This document shows positions 1 through 8,229 of a stretch of 64,000 bases of DNA, in pieces. How positions within the stretch are numbered: position 1 is the stretch's first letter; every line of letters begins with the position of its first letter. The stretch is from assembly GCF_030124145.1 (NCBI RefSeq), contig NZ_JASKMS010000003.1, positions 62,001 to 126,000 on the forward strand, in the 5' to 3' direction. The position numbers were made by a program, and so were the translations under genes. The stretch comes from Streptomyces sp. 378. Lineage in GTDB: Bacteria; Actinomycetota; Actinomycetes; Streptomycetales; Streptomycetaceae. The notes below the pieces were generated by a model. It was not told where the DNA came from. It saw only the letters and a program-made list of their open reading frames with translations, and searched no databases.

Positions 1-2
1 TC

Positions 3-977
3 GGGCGGGTTCCCGACCTGTACATCGAGGTCCAGGACGCCGCCCAGGGCGCTGCGGTGGCCCGTTTCGACAACCCGGGCGCCACCGATGAAACCGCTTT
101 CGTGCTGGGCGAGTTCTACCGCCGCCAGGGCGCCTGGAAGTTCCGCGCCGTCGGCCAGGGCTACAGCAGCGGACTCGAAGGTCTGGCCACGGACTACGGC
201 ATCACGGTGGACGAACCGCAGCAGGCGGCCCCGGCCATGGCTCCGGCACCCCCACCCGTCCCACCGCCCGCCCCGTACACGCCCCCGCCGGCGCCGCAGC
301 CCGTGGCCCCACCCCCGCCCGCCGCGCCGCCCGCGCCCGTCCGCCTCACCAAGGTGACGCTCACCAAGGCGGCCCCCTCCGTCTCGCTCACGAAGCAGGG
401 TGGCACCTCCGGCGCGCTGCACGTGAACCTCAACTGGCAGGTGCGCAAGCAGTTCTCGGGGTGGAGCAGCAAGTTCGGGCGCCCGACCGCGATGCACTCC
501 GACCTCGACCTCGACCTGTGCGCGCTGTACGAACTCGCCGACGGCAGCAAGGGCGTCGTACAGGCCCTCGGCAACAGCTTCGGGGCGCTGCATCAGCCTC
601 CGTACATCCACCTCGACGGAGACGACCGCACCGGCGCCGTGTCGACGGGTGAGAACCTCACCGTCAACCTCGACCACAAGGAAGCCTTCCGGCGGATCCT
701 CATCTTCGTCACCATCTACCAAGGCGCCCGCTCCTTCGCCGAACTGAACGCGTCGGTGACGCTCCGGCCCCAGCACGGGGCGCCGATCGAGTTCTCCCTC
801 GACGAGTGCACGGTCCCGTCGCTGGTGTGCGCGCTCGCCCTGATCACCAACAGCGGCGGCGACCTGGTCGTCCAGCGGGAGGCGCGCTATCTGGTGCCCG
901 ACCGCGGGGTGAGCCCGCAGCGGACCGTCGACCACGCCTACGGGTGGGGCATGAACTGGACCCCCGGCCGCAAGTGA
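3..977 (+). CDS. TerD/TerA-like tellurium-resistance family protein (5' end outside window)
   Basis: The reading frame is already open at base 3, so the gene starts upstream and the GTG at 57 is not needed as a start. The first part ends in a typical TerD-domain tail (GEFYRRQGAWKFRAVGQGY). It is followed by a Pro/Ala-rich linker of about 45 residues and a second TerD-type domain resembling TerA, with DLDLDLCALYELADGSKG and the acidic LDGDDRTG loop that in this family binds calcium. The protein is expected to be cytoplasmic. The family is linked to tellurite resistance and membrane-associated stress complexes, but the real substrate role is not known. It points towards the convergent glycosyltransferase gene. 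Confidence 0.85.
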   Translation, partial: GRVPDLYIEVQDAAQGAAVARFDNPGATDETAFVLGEFYRRQGAWKFRAVGQGYSSGLEGLATDYGITVDEPQQAAPAMAPAPPPVPPPAPYTPPPAPQPVAPPPPAAPPAPVRLTKVTLTKAAPSVSLTKQGGTSGALHVNLNWQVRKQFSGWSSKFGRPTAMHSDLDLDLCALYELADGSKGVVQALGNSFGALHQPPYIHLDGDDRTGAVSTGENLTVNLDHKEAFRRILIFVTIYQGARSFAELNASVTLRPQHGAPIEFSLDECTVPSLVCALALITNSGGDLVVQREARYLVPDRGVSPQRTVDHAYGWGMNWTPGRK

Positions 978-992
978 CCGAGCCCGGCGCCG

Positions 993-2165
993 TCAGCCCT
1001 CGTCGGGCACGGCGTCCGGACTGGCGTAGGTGCGGCCCTTCCAGGCCGCGCCGCGCCCCCGGTAGTGCTGCACCGCCGAGTCGACCGTCATGAGGAGATA
1101 GAGGAACGCGGTGAACGGCAGCAGGGGAGCGAGCCACAGCGGCTGCCGGTAGTAACGGAGCATCGGGACGTACGTCCCCGCCATGACGAGCCAGGCGAGA
1201 CCGCCGAGGACCGCGGCCGGGGCGCCACCGGCGACGAGGCCGGCCAGGACGGCCACGGGCGGGACCAGGTACACCAGCGCCAGCCCGGCGACCGTCCCGG
1301 CCAGCAGCAGAGGGCTGTACCGCACCTGCGCGTACGCGCTGCGCGAGACCATGCGCCACAGGTCGTGCAGCCGCGGATACGGTCGCACGCTGTCCACCCG
1401 CTCGGCGAGCCCCAGCCAGACGCGGCCGCCGCCCCGCTTGACGGCCCGGGCGAGCGCCACGTCGTCGATCACGGCGTGCCGGATCGCGTCCGGGATCCGC
1501 GCCGCCTCGGCCGCATCCGCCCGCAGCAGGACGCAGCCCCCGGCCGCGGCCGCCGTCCGGCCCTTCTCGCCGATCCGGCGGAAGGGGTAGAGCTGTGCGA
1601 AGAAGTACACGAACGCCGGCACGACGAGCCGCTCCCACACGCTCTCCACCCGCAGCCGGGCCATCTGGGAGACGACGTCGAACCCTCCCGAACGCGCCGC
1701 CGCCACCAATTCCCGCAGACTGTCCGGCGCGTGCGCGATGTCGGCGTCCGTCAGGAGGAGGTACTCCGGCTCGCGCGCGCGTGCCAGCCCGATGCCGTGG
1801 CGCACCGCCCACAGCTTGCCGGTCCAGCCCGCCGGGGGCTCGCCCGGCGAGCCCACGGTCAGCGGCAGCCCACCGTGCCGGCGCGCCAGCTCACGCGCCA
1901 GATCACCGGTGCCGTCCGAACTGCCGTCGTCGACGAGGAAGATCTCCGCCCGCCCCGGATAGTCCTGGACGAGCAGCGACGGCAGCGCGGCGGGCAGCAC
2001 GGCCGCCTCGTCGCGCGCGGGGACGACGACGCACACGGCCGGCCACGCGTCCGGCTCCTCGCGCGAAGGCAGCCGCACATCGGTGCGCCAGAAGAAGCCC
2101 TGGCAGAGCAGCAGCCACAGCCAGGCGAGCAGTGATCCAGCGGCGGTCCACACAACAGCGCTCAC
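993..2165 (-). CDS. Family 2 glycosyltransferase, HpnB-like, membrane-anchored
   Basis: This 390-residue protein has an N-terminal hydrophobic anchor (SLLAWLWLLLCQGFFW) followed by a GT-A fold. Nucleotide-sugar motifs are VVVPARDEAAVLP, LVDDGSSDGTGD and the metal-binding LLTDADIAH. The GWTGKLWAVRHG segment is characteristic of the hopene-associated HpnB group. Three or four C-terminal membrane segments follow. The GTG start at 2165 was chosen because the frame stays open far upstream with non-protein-like composition, and because it leaves a 57-bp gap to the divergent gene at 2223. No hopanoid genes are visible in the window, so the acceptor is unknown; polyprenyl or hopanoid lipids are possibilities from family knowledge only. 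Confidence 0.8.
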   Translation of the reverse strand: MSAVVWTAAGSLLAWLWLLLCQGFFWRTDVRLPSREEPDAWPAVCVVVPARDEAAVLPAALPSLLVQDYPGRAEIFLVDDGSSDGTGDLARELARRHGGLPLTVGSPGEPPAGWTGKLWAVRHGIGLARAREPEYLLLTDADIAHAPDSLRELVAAARSGGFDVVSQMARLRVESVWERLVVPAFVYFFAQLYPFRRIGEKGRTAAAAGGCVLLRADAAEAARIPDAIRHAVIDDVALARAVKRGGGRVWLGLAERVDSVRPYPRLHDLWRMVSRSAYAQVRYSPLLLAGTVAGLALVYLVPPVAVLAGLVAGGAPAAVLGGLAWLVMAGTYVPMLRYYRQPLWLAPLLPFTAFLYLLMTVDSAVQHYRGRGAAWKGRTYASPDAVPDEG

Positions 2166-2222
2166 GCGCGCAGTCTGCCCCACGGGACCTGCCCGGGACC
2201 GCTCATCGTCTATCGTGATCGG

Positions 2223-3008
2223 GTGAAGATCGCGCTCATGGACTCCGGAATCGGTCTGCTGGCGGCCACCGCCGCGGTACGGCGACTGCGCCCCGACGCC
2301 GATCTCGTGCTCTCCCTGGACCCCGACGGCATGCCGTGGGGCCCGCGCACCCCGCAGGACCTGACCAGGCGTGCCCTGGCCGTCGCCGAGGCCGCCGCCG
2401 CGCGCCGCCCCGACGCCCTGATCGTCGGCTGCAACACCGCGACCGTGCACGCGCTCACCGCCCTGCGCGCCCGCCTCGAACCCGGGCTCCCGGTCGTCGG
2501 CACCGTCCCGGCGATCAAACCGGCCGCGGCCGGCGGCGGGCACCTCGCCATCTGGGCCACCCCGGCCACCACCGGCAGCCCCTACCAGCGGGACCTGATC
2601 CGGAACTTCGCCGGCGGCGTGCCCGTCACCGAGGTGCCGTGCTGGGGTCTCGCCGAGGCCGTGGAACACGCGGACGAGGCGGCGATCGACGCGGCCGTGT
2701 CCGCGGCCGCCGCCCTCACCCCGGACGAGGTGACGACCGTCGTGCTCGGCTGCACCCACTACGAACTGGTCGCCGAGCGCATCCGGACCGCCGTCCAGCG
2801 CCCCGGTCGACCGCCGCTCGTGCTGCACGGCTCGGCGGGCGCCGTGGCCGCCCAGGCCCTGCGTCGGCTCGGCGAGCAGCCCGCGCCGGGAGCCACACCG
2901 CACGGCACGCTCACCGTGCTGCTCAGCGGACGCGAGGGCGCGCTGCCGGACCCCGCGCTGGCCTATGCGGAGGGCCGCCTGCTGCAGGCGGTCACACCCG
3001 CCGGCTGA
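2223..3008 (+). CDS. Glutamate/aspartate racemase family protein
   Basis: The 261-residue product has the two-cysteine racemase signature: MDSGIG at the N terminus, the first catalytic cysteine in GCNTAT (about residue 77) and the second in GCTHYE (about residue 177). MurI-type enzymes interconvert L- and D-glutamate for peptidoglycan. The sequence is divergent from the core MurI (MDSGIGL instead of DSGVGGL), so it could be a second racemase or a related enzyme. It starts with GTG. It is divergent from the glycosyltransferase gene, sharing a short intergenic promoter region. Confidence 0.75.
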   Translation: MKIALMDSGIGLLAATAAVRRLRPDADLVLSLDPDGMPWGPRTPQDLTRRALAVAEAAAARRPDALIVGCNTATVHALTALRARLEPGLPVVGTVPAIKPAAAGGGHLAIWATPATTGSPYQRDLIRNFAGGVPVTEVPCWGLAEAVEHADEAAIDAAVSAAAALTPDEVTTVVLGCTHYELVAERIRTAVQRPGRPPLVLHGSAGAVAAQALRRLGEQPAPGATPHGTLTVLLSGREGALPDPALAYAEGRLLQAVTPAG

Positions 3009-3122
3009 CCGGAACCCGTCACCGACGGTCATCGTCGTTCCGGGGCAGCCCGCCGCCCGGCCGGCGCCGTCACGCTCCGCCATGAGGTACCAGCGGAGTG
3101 AATCCTGAGTACCCTCAAAGAC

Positions 3123-3677
3123 ATGAGGGACCACCGCCACGGCGAGAACGCCCCCCACCCGCACTCGGAGGTGTGGACCGGCCGTGCCACCAACCGAGTG
3201 CAGTGGCTGCTGGCGCTCGCGGGTGCCGCCTGCATGGCACTGGGCATCGAGCTGGCCGTCGACTCGGCCTGGAAGTCCGGCATCGCCCCGCTCGTCATGG
3301 CCGTCGTGGGGTGCATCGCCGCCGGGCTGCTGGTCCTCTTCGGAACACTCGCCTTCGTGCACGTCGCCCTGCGGGTCGACGAGGAGCACCTCGAAGTGCG
3401 CTGCGGCCACATCGGCGTGCCCCGCCGCCGTATCCCGCTCTCCCAGGTGGTCGGCGCCACCTACATCTCCCATGTCACCCCCCGCCACTGGGGCGGCTGG
3501 GGTTACCGGTGGCGGCCCGAGAAGGGCACCGCGGTGGTCGTACGCCGGGGGGAGGGCGTGGAGCTGGAGCTGTGGGACGGGCACACCTTCACGATCACCG
3601 TGGACGACGCGGAGGCGGCCGTACGGGTGATCGAGGCCCGCCTGCGGCCCACCAAGCCGGGCGCCCCCGCGCACTGA
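3123..3677 (+). CDS. Bacterial PH-domain membrane protein
   Basis: This 184-residue protein has two adjacent transmembrane helices (about residues 27-50 and 55-80) followed by a short beta-rich domain with VDEEHLEVRCGHIGVPRRRI and WRPEKGTAVVVRRGEGVEL. That is the layout of small actinobacterial PH-like membrane proteins of unknown function. No catalytic motif is seen. The ATG at 3123 fits the start of sequence conservation expected for the family. The gene is monocistronic by spacing and convergent with the O-antigen-ligase-like gene. Confidence 0.7.
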   Translation: MRDHRHGENAPHPHSEVWTGRATNRVQWLLALAGAACMALGIELAVDSAWKSGIAPLVMAVVGCIAAGLLVLFGTLAFVHVALRVDEEHLEVRCGHIGVPRRRIPLSQVVGATYISHVTPRHWGGWGYRWRPEKGTAVVVRRGEGVELELWDGHTFTITVDDAEAAVRVIEARLRPTKPGAPAH

Positions 3678-3739
3678 ACCGCCGAGCGCTCATCGCGTCC
3701 ATCGGCCCGGCCCACCGACCATGTCGCCCGCTGAACCGC

Positions 3740-4954
3740 TCAGGGTTCCTGTGCGCCGGATGCGACCGCGCCGCCGCAGCAGGGGTGATCACCGACTGTG
3801 ATCACGGCGCCGCGGCGCGGCCGTCGTCGAGGACCGGACGCCGTGCCGGTCGGCACGCGGTGGTGCGCCGTCACCAGGCAGTAGTGCGGTTCGCCCCGCG
3901 CGGGGGGGCTCTCCGGAGCGTGGCTCGTGGGTTCCAGGGGGCGCGCCGTGGCCATGCCCGCCAGCAGGCCCGCTCCCAGCGACACCGCGGTGAAGCTGAG
4001 CGCGTTGCCGATCGCGGCGATGGCGGCGAGCGCCGTCAGGGCCGCGCCCGCGGTGAGCGCCACCGGGGTCGGGCGCGGGCCGCGCCACAGGGCGTAGAGC
4101 ATCCAGCAGAACGCCGCCGCCAGCAGGAGCACACCGACGACGCCCTGTTCGGCCGCCTGTTGCAGGAGCGCCGAGTGGGGCTTGCCGTCGGACAGCAGTG
4201 ACTCGGCGGATGTCGCGCTCAGCTCCCCGAAACGGCCCGGGCCGGCTCCCAGAGCGGTGTCCTCGCCCACCAGTTGCCACGCCTCGTGCCACAGGCGGAC
4301 GCGGTGCGGCGTCAGTCGCCCCTCCAGCGCGGCCATGAGACCGCCCGGCACGGCATGCGCGGCGATCGCCCAGATCACGCCGGTCACCAGGACGGCGACG
4401 GCCGCCAGCACGGCCATCCCGGCGCCGCGGTGACGGGTACGGCCGAGGGCCAGCGAGCCCGCCAGCACCGCGAGACAGGTCACGAAGCCACCGGTCGAGC
4501 CGAGCACGGCCGCCAGCGCCGCGATCGCGGCGGCCAGCAGACGCAGGGCGAACCGCACGGCCGGGACCGGCGCGGCCCAGGCCGCGCAGCAGGCGGCACC
4601 GGCCGACAGCGTCAGTACGGCGGCGGTCCCCCCGGCGTGCCCCAGGGGCGCGGCGATCTGCGGGCCCGGAGCGAGGTGCGGAACGGCCACGGTCAGCGTG
4701 ATCCCGGCCAGCGCGCCGGCCAACGGTGCCCCGACGGGCAGCAGCGCCCCGCTGATCCGCCCGGCGGCATACCCGGCGGCCACGGCCAGCACCGCCAGGA
4801 GCACCCCCTCGGGCCTGCCGTCGTGCACGGCGGCCGTGATCAGGGACCAGCCGGCGCAGGCCCCCAGCACCACGACGCCCGCCGCGTCAGAAACGATTCG
4901 TCTCTCGCCGTCCGCGTCCGTTCCGGACGAGGACGTCACCCCTGTGGAACCCAC
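3740..4954 (-). CDS. O-antigen ligase (Wzy_C)-like polytopic membrane protein
   Basis: About ten hydrophobic segments are visible in roughly 404 residues. The large loop contains RLTPHRVRLWHEAWQLVGED followed by GAGPGRFG and a later HSALLQQAAEQG, which match the periplasmic loop of the Wzy_C/O-antigen ligase family. Such proteins transfer polymerised glycans to a lipid or other acceptor; the substrate here is unknown. The frame is open upstream across a region that is the shadow of lnt, so the start is uncertain. GTG at 4954 is used, and GTG at 4939 is equally possible. Confidence 0.7.
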   Translation of the reverse strand: MGSTGVTSSSGTDADGERRIVSDAAGVVVLGACAGWSLITAAVHDGRPEGVLLAVLAVAAGYAAGRISGALLPVGAPLAGALAGITLTVAVPHLAPGPQIAAPLGHAGGTAAVLTLSAGAACCAAWAAPVPAVRFALRLLAAAIAALAAVLGSTGGFVTCLAVLAGSLALGRTRHRGAGMAVLAAVAVLVTGVIWAIAAHAVPGGLMAALEGRLTPHRVRLWHEAWQLVGEDTALGAGPGRFGELSATSAESLLSDGKPHSALLQQAAEQGVVGVLLLAAAFCWMLYALWRGPRPTPVALTAGAALTALAAIAAIGNALSFTAVSLGAGLLAGMATARPLEPTSHAPESPPARGEPHYCLVTAHHRVPTGTASGPRRRPRRGAVITVGDHPCCGGAVASGAQEP

Positions 4955-5152
4955 CCCGCCCGCCCCCCGGCGCCCCGTGCCCCGACCTGTGAAGACCTCG
5001 GCCGGAACGGGCCCGACGGGCCGTACGACTGAGGCTTGGCACACCGTAACGGCTGGTGAGGGGTTTGGGGATGTGTCGTGACGAAATGAACAGGGAGTCC
5101 GCCCCGCAGACTGCGCTGTTCGCCCCGAGGTCACGCGCCTTAGACTCCGGGA

Positions 5153-6826
5153 GTGACCGTCACCGCAACCTCCGTCGGCGAGTCGGACCAGCTGGAGCCG
5201 CGGACCGCGCCCGCGGCGCGGACCTGGGCCGAGCGGCTCGTGCGTCTCCTTCCGGCCGCCGCAGCCGCGCTCTCCGGCCTGCTCCTCTACGTCTCCTTCC
5301 CGCCCCGCACGCTGTGGTGGCTGGCCCTGCCGGCGTTCGCCGTCTTCGGCTGGGTGCTGCGCGGCCGCGGCTGGAAGGCGGCCCTGGGCCTCGGCTACCT
5401 CTTCGGCCTCGGCTTCCTGCTGCCGCTGCTGGTGTGGACCGGAGTGGAGGTGGGGCCGGGACCGTGGCTCGCCCTGGTGGCGATCGAGGCCCTCTTCATC
5501 GCCGTGGTCGGTGCGGGTGTGGCGGCGGTGTCGAATCTGCCCGGCTGGCCGGTGTGGGCGGCCGCCGTGTGGATCGCCGGCGAGGCGGCACGCGCGCGTG
5601 CGCCCTTCAGCGGCTTCCCCTGGGGAAAGATCGCGTTCGGGCAGGCGGACGGCGTGTTCCTGCCGCTCGCCGCGGTGGGCGGCACCCCGGTGCTCGGCTT
5701 CGCGGTGGTCCTGTGCGGCTTCGGGCTGTACGAGGCCGTCCGGCTGGCCGGGCGCCGGCGGCGGACCGGTGAGGTGCGGCGCGCAGCGGCGGCCGTGGGC
5801 CTGCTGAGCCTTGCCGTCCCGGTCGTGGGCGCCGTCGCGGCCCGGCCGCTGGTCAGCGACACGGCCCAGGACGGCACCGCCACCGTCGCGGTGATCCAGG
5901 GCAACGTGCCCCGCGCCGGCCTCGACTTCAACTCCCAGCGACGCGCCGTCCTCGACTACCACGCGCGCGAGACGGAACGCCTGGCCGCCCAGGTCAAGGC
6001 CGGCAAGGCCGAGCAGCCCGACTTCGTGCTGTGGCCGGAGAACTCCTCCGACATCGACCCCTTCGCCAACCCCGACGCCCGCGCCGTCATCGACAGCGCG
6101 GCCCGGTCCATCGGTGTGCCCATCTCGGTCGGCGGCGTCGTCGAGCGGGACGGCAGGCTGTACAACGAGCAGATCCTGTGGGACCCGGCGAAGGGCCCCG
6201 TCGACACCTACGACAAGCGCCAGATCCAGCCGTTCGGCGAGTACCTGCCGCTGCGCTCGCTCGTCGGCGCGATCAACAACGACTGGACCGCGATGGTCCG
6301 CCAGGACTTCAGCCGTGGCACCAAGCCGGGCGTGTTCACCATGGACGGCACCAAGGTCGGATTGGTCACCTGTTACGAGGCCGCCTTCGACTGGACCGTG
6401 CGCTCCGAGGTCACCGACGGCGCCCAGATGATCTCCGTGCCCAGCAACAACGCCACCTTCGACCGCAGCGAGATGACCTACCAGCAGCTCGCCATGTCCC
6501 GGGTGCGCGCGGTCGAACACAGCCGGACCGTCACGGTGCCGGTGACCAGCGGTGTCAGCGCGATCATCATGCCGAACGGGAGAATCACGCAGAAGACCGG
6601 CATGTTCGTCGCCGACTCCCTGGTGCAGAAGGTGCCGCTGCGGTCCTCGCAGACTCCCGCCACCCGGCTCGGCATCCTCCCGGAGATCGCGCTCGTGCTT
6701 CTCGCGGCCGGCGGACTCGGCTGGGCCGGCGCCACCGGGCTGCGCGGACGACGCGCCGGTGACATGGAGCGGTACGCCGGTCGCACGCCGCCCGAATCGC
6801 GTCGGGCCGCCGAAAGCGGCCCTTAA
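5153..6826 (+). CDS. lnt: Apolipoprotein N-acyltransferase
   Basis: The 557-residue protein has about six N-terminal transmembrane helices (residues 25-235), then a periplasmic nitrilase domain, then a last helix (about 515-535). The catalytic triad is visible: Glu in VLWPENSSD, Lys in YDKRQIQPFGEY and Cys in LVTCYEAAF. The enzyme adds the third acyl chain to the N-terminal cysteine of lipoproteins at the outer face of the membrane. The GTG start at 5153 follows an intergenic region rich in promoter-like sequence. The neighbouring Nudix gene begins 10 bp after the stop and is probably co-transcribed. Confidence 0.92.
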   Translation: MTVTATSVGESDQLEPRTAPAARTWAERLVRLLPAAAAALSGLLLYVSFPPRTLWWLALPAFAVFGWVLRGRGWKAALGLGYLFGLGFLLPLLVWTGVEVGPGPWLALVAIEALFIAVVGAGVAAVSNLPGWPVWAAAVWIAGEAARARAPFSGFPWGKIAFGQADGVFLPLAAVGGTPVLGFAVVLCGFGLYEAVRLAGRRRRTGEVRRAAAAVGLLSLAVPVVGAVAARPLVSDTAQDGTATVAVIQGNVPRAGLDFNSQRRAVLDYHARETERLAAQVKAGKAEQPDFVLWPENSSDIDPFANPDARAVIDSAARSIGVPISVGGVVERDGRLYNEQILWDPAKGPVDTYDKRQIQPFGEYLPLRSLVGAINNDWTAMVRQDFSRGTKPGVFTMDGTKVGLVTCYEAAFDWTVRSEVTDGAQMISVPSNNATFDRSEMTYQQLAMSRVRAVEHSRTVTVPVTSGVSAIIMPNGRITQKTGMFVADSLVQKVPLRSSQTPATRLGILPEIALVLLAAGGLGWAGATGLRGRRAGDMERYAGRTPPESRRAAESGP

Positions 6827-6836
6827 GGTCGACGGC

Positions 6837-7316
6837 ATGGCTACTCCCGACTTCATCCGCACCCTCCGGGCCTCCGCCGGTCATCAGCTGCTCTGGCTCC
6901 CCGGGGTCACCGCCCTCGTCTTCGACGACGAGGGCAAGGTGCTGCTCAACCGCCGCGCCGACACCCGCAAGTGGTCCGTGATCGGCGGCATCCCGGACCC
7001 CGGGGAGCAGCCCGCGGCCTGCGCGGCGCGAGAGGTCTACGAGGAGACGGCCGTGCGCTGCGTCGCCGAACGGGTCGTCGTCGTCCAGGCCCTGGAGCCG
7101 GTCACGTACGAGAACGGCGACACCTGCCAGTACATGGACATCACCTTCCGCTGCCGGGCCGTCGGCGGCGAGGCGCGGGTCAACGACGACGAGTCGCTGG
7201 ACGTGGCCTGGTTCGACGTCGACGCCCTGCCCGAACTGAACGAGTTCGGACTGCTCAGGATCAAGCAGGCCCTGTCGGACGCCCCCACATGGTTCGACCC
7301 CACTGCCTTGGGCTGA
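6837..7316 (+). CDS. Nudix hydrolase
   Basis: This 159-residue protein carries a Nudix box GGIPDPGEQPAACAAREVYE followed by ETA, giving the G-x5-E-x7-REUxEE pattern with all metal-binding acidic residues. The N terminus LLWLPGVTALVFDDEGKVLL is typical of small nucleotide-pyrophosphate or ADP-ribose hydrolases. The substrate cannot be told from sequence. The ATG at 6837 begins just after the lnt stop codon, which suggests translational coupling. Confidence 0.88.
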   Translation: MATPDFIRTLRASAGHQLLWLPGVTALVFDDEGKVLLNRRADTRKWSVIGGIPDPGEQPAACAAREVYEETAVRCVAERVVVVQALEPVTYENGDTCQYMDITFRCRAVGGEARVNDDESLDVAWFDVDALPELNEFGLLRIKQALSDAPTWFDPTALG

Positions 7317-7370
7317 ACTATGGGGCCTGACCATATGGGGTGGGGCGGGGGCGCTGCCTAGGGTCGCACC

Positions 7371-8171
7371 ATGACCGCGCCCCGTGCCCACCTGGCCCCC
7401 CACGCCGTTCCGCTCGACCTGGGCGGACGCACCGCGCTCGTCACCGGCGCCGCCGGCGGCATCGGCCGTGCCTGCGCTCTGCGGCTCGCGACCGCCGGGG
7501 CCAAGGTGAGAGCCGTCGACCGGGACGCCGCGGGGCTGGAGACACTGGCCGACCGGGGACGCGGTCTCGCCGGCACCGTAGAGCCGCACGTCCTGGACCT
7601 CACCGACCTGGACGCCGCCGAACTCGCCGCCGCGGGCACCGACGTCCTCGTCAACAACGCCGGGATCCAACTGATGCGACCCATCGAGGAGTTCCCGCCC
7701 GACGTCTTCCACACGGTGCTCACCGTGATGCTGGAAGCGCCGTTCCGGCTCATCCGCGGAGCCCTGCCCCACATGTACGGGCAGGGGTGGGGCCGCATCG
7801 TGAACGTGTCATCCGTCCATGGGCTGCGCGCCTCGGCCTACAAGTCGGCCTATGTGGCCGCCAAACATGGTCTGGAAGGACTGTCCAAGACCACCGCCCT
7901 CGAAGGCGCACCCCACGGAGTCACCTCGAACTGTGTGAACCCCGCCTATGTGCGCACCCCCCTGGTCGAGAAGCAGCTCGCCGACCAGGCGCAGACGCAC
8001 GGCATCCCCGAGGAGCGGGTCCTGACCGAGGTGCTCCTGCGGGACAGCGCCGTCAAGCGGCGTATCGAACCGGAGGAGGTCGCCGAGGCGGTGGCGTATC
8101 TGTGCGGTCCTCAGGCGTCCTTCGTGACCGGCACCTCGCTCGTGCTCGACGGTGGCTGGACCGCCCACTGA
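7371..8171 (+). CDS. Short-chain dehydrogenase, probable 3-hydroxybutyrate dehydrogenase
   Basis: The 266-residue protein is a classical SDR: cofactor motif TGAAGGIG near residue 25, NNAG near residue 102, catalytic Ser in NVSSVHG, and the YxxxK pair in SAYVAAKHG. The C-terminal DGGWTAH ending and the segment MRPIEEFPPDVFHTVLTVML resemble D-3-hydroxybutyrate dehydrogenases, which convert 3-hydroxybutyrate to acetoacetate with NAD. The assignment within the SDR superfamily is an inference. Confidence 0.8.
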   Translation: MTAPRAHLAPHAVPLDLGGRTALVTGAAGGIGRACALRLATAGAKVRAVDRDAAGLETLADRGRGLAGTVEPHVLDLTDLDAAELAAAGTDVLVNNAGIQLMRPIEEFPPDVFHTVLTVMLEAPFRLIRGALPHMYGQGWGRIVNVSSVHGLRASAYKSAYVAAKHGLEGLSKTTALEGAPHGVTSNCVNPAYVRTPLVEKQLADQAQTHGIPEERVLTEVLLRDSAVKRRIEPEEVAEAVAYLCGPQASFVTGTSLVLDGGWTAH

Positions 8172-8229
8172 GCCCGCCGCTTCCGTCGGCCCGGGGAGTT
8201 GTCCACAGGGCTGACGGGACGGCCCGGTC

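Noticed and set aside
993..3674. An 893-codon minus-strand frame
   Set aside because: Only the part to 2165 is a glycosyltransferase; the upstream extension is the shadow of the racemase-like and PH-domain genes and is rich in unstructured Gly/Arg.
4955..6862. Minus-strand extension of the O-antigen-ligase-like frame over lnt
   Set aside because: It lies opposite an intact lnt gene with all catalytic residues and has no protein-like features.
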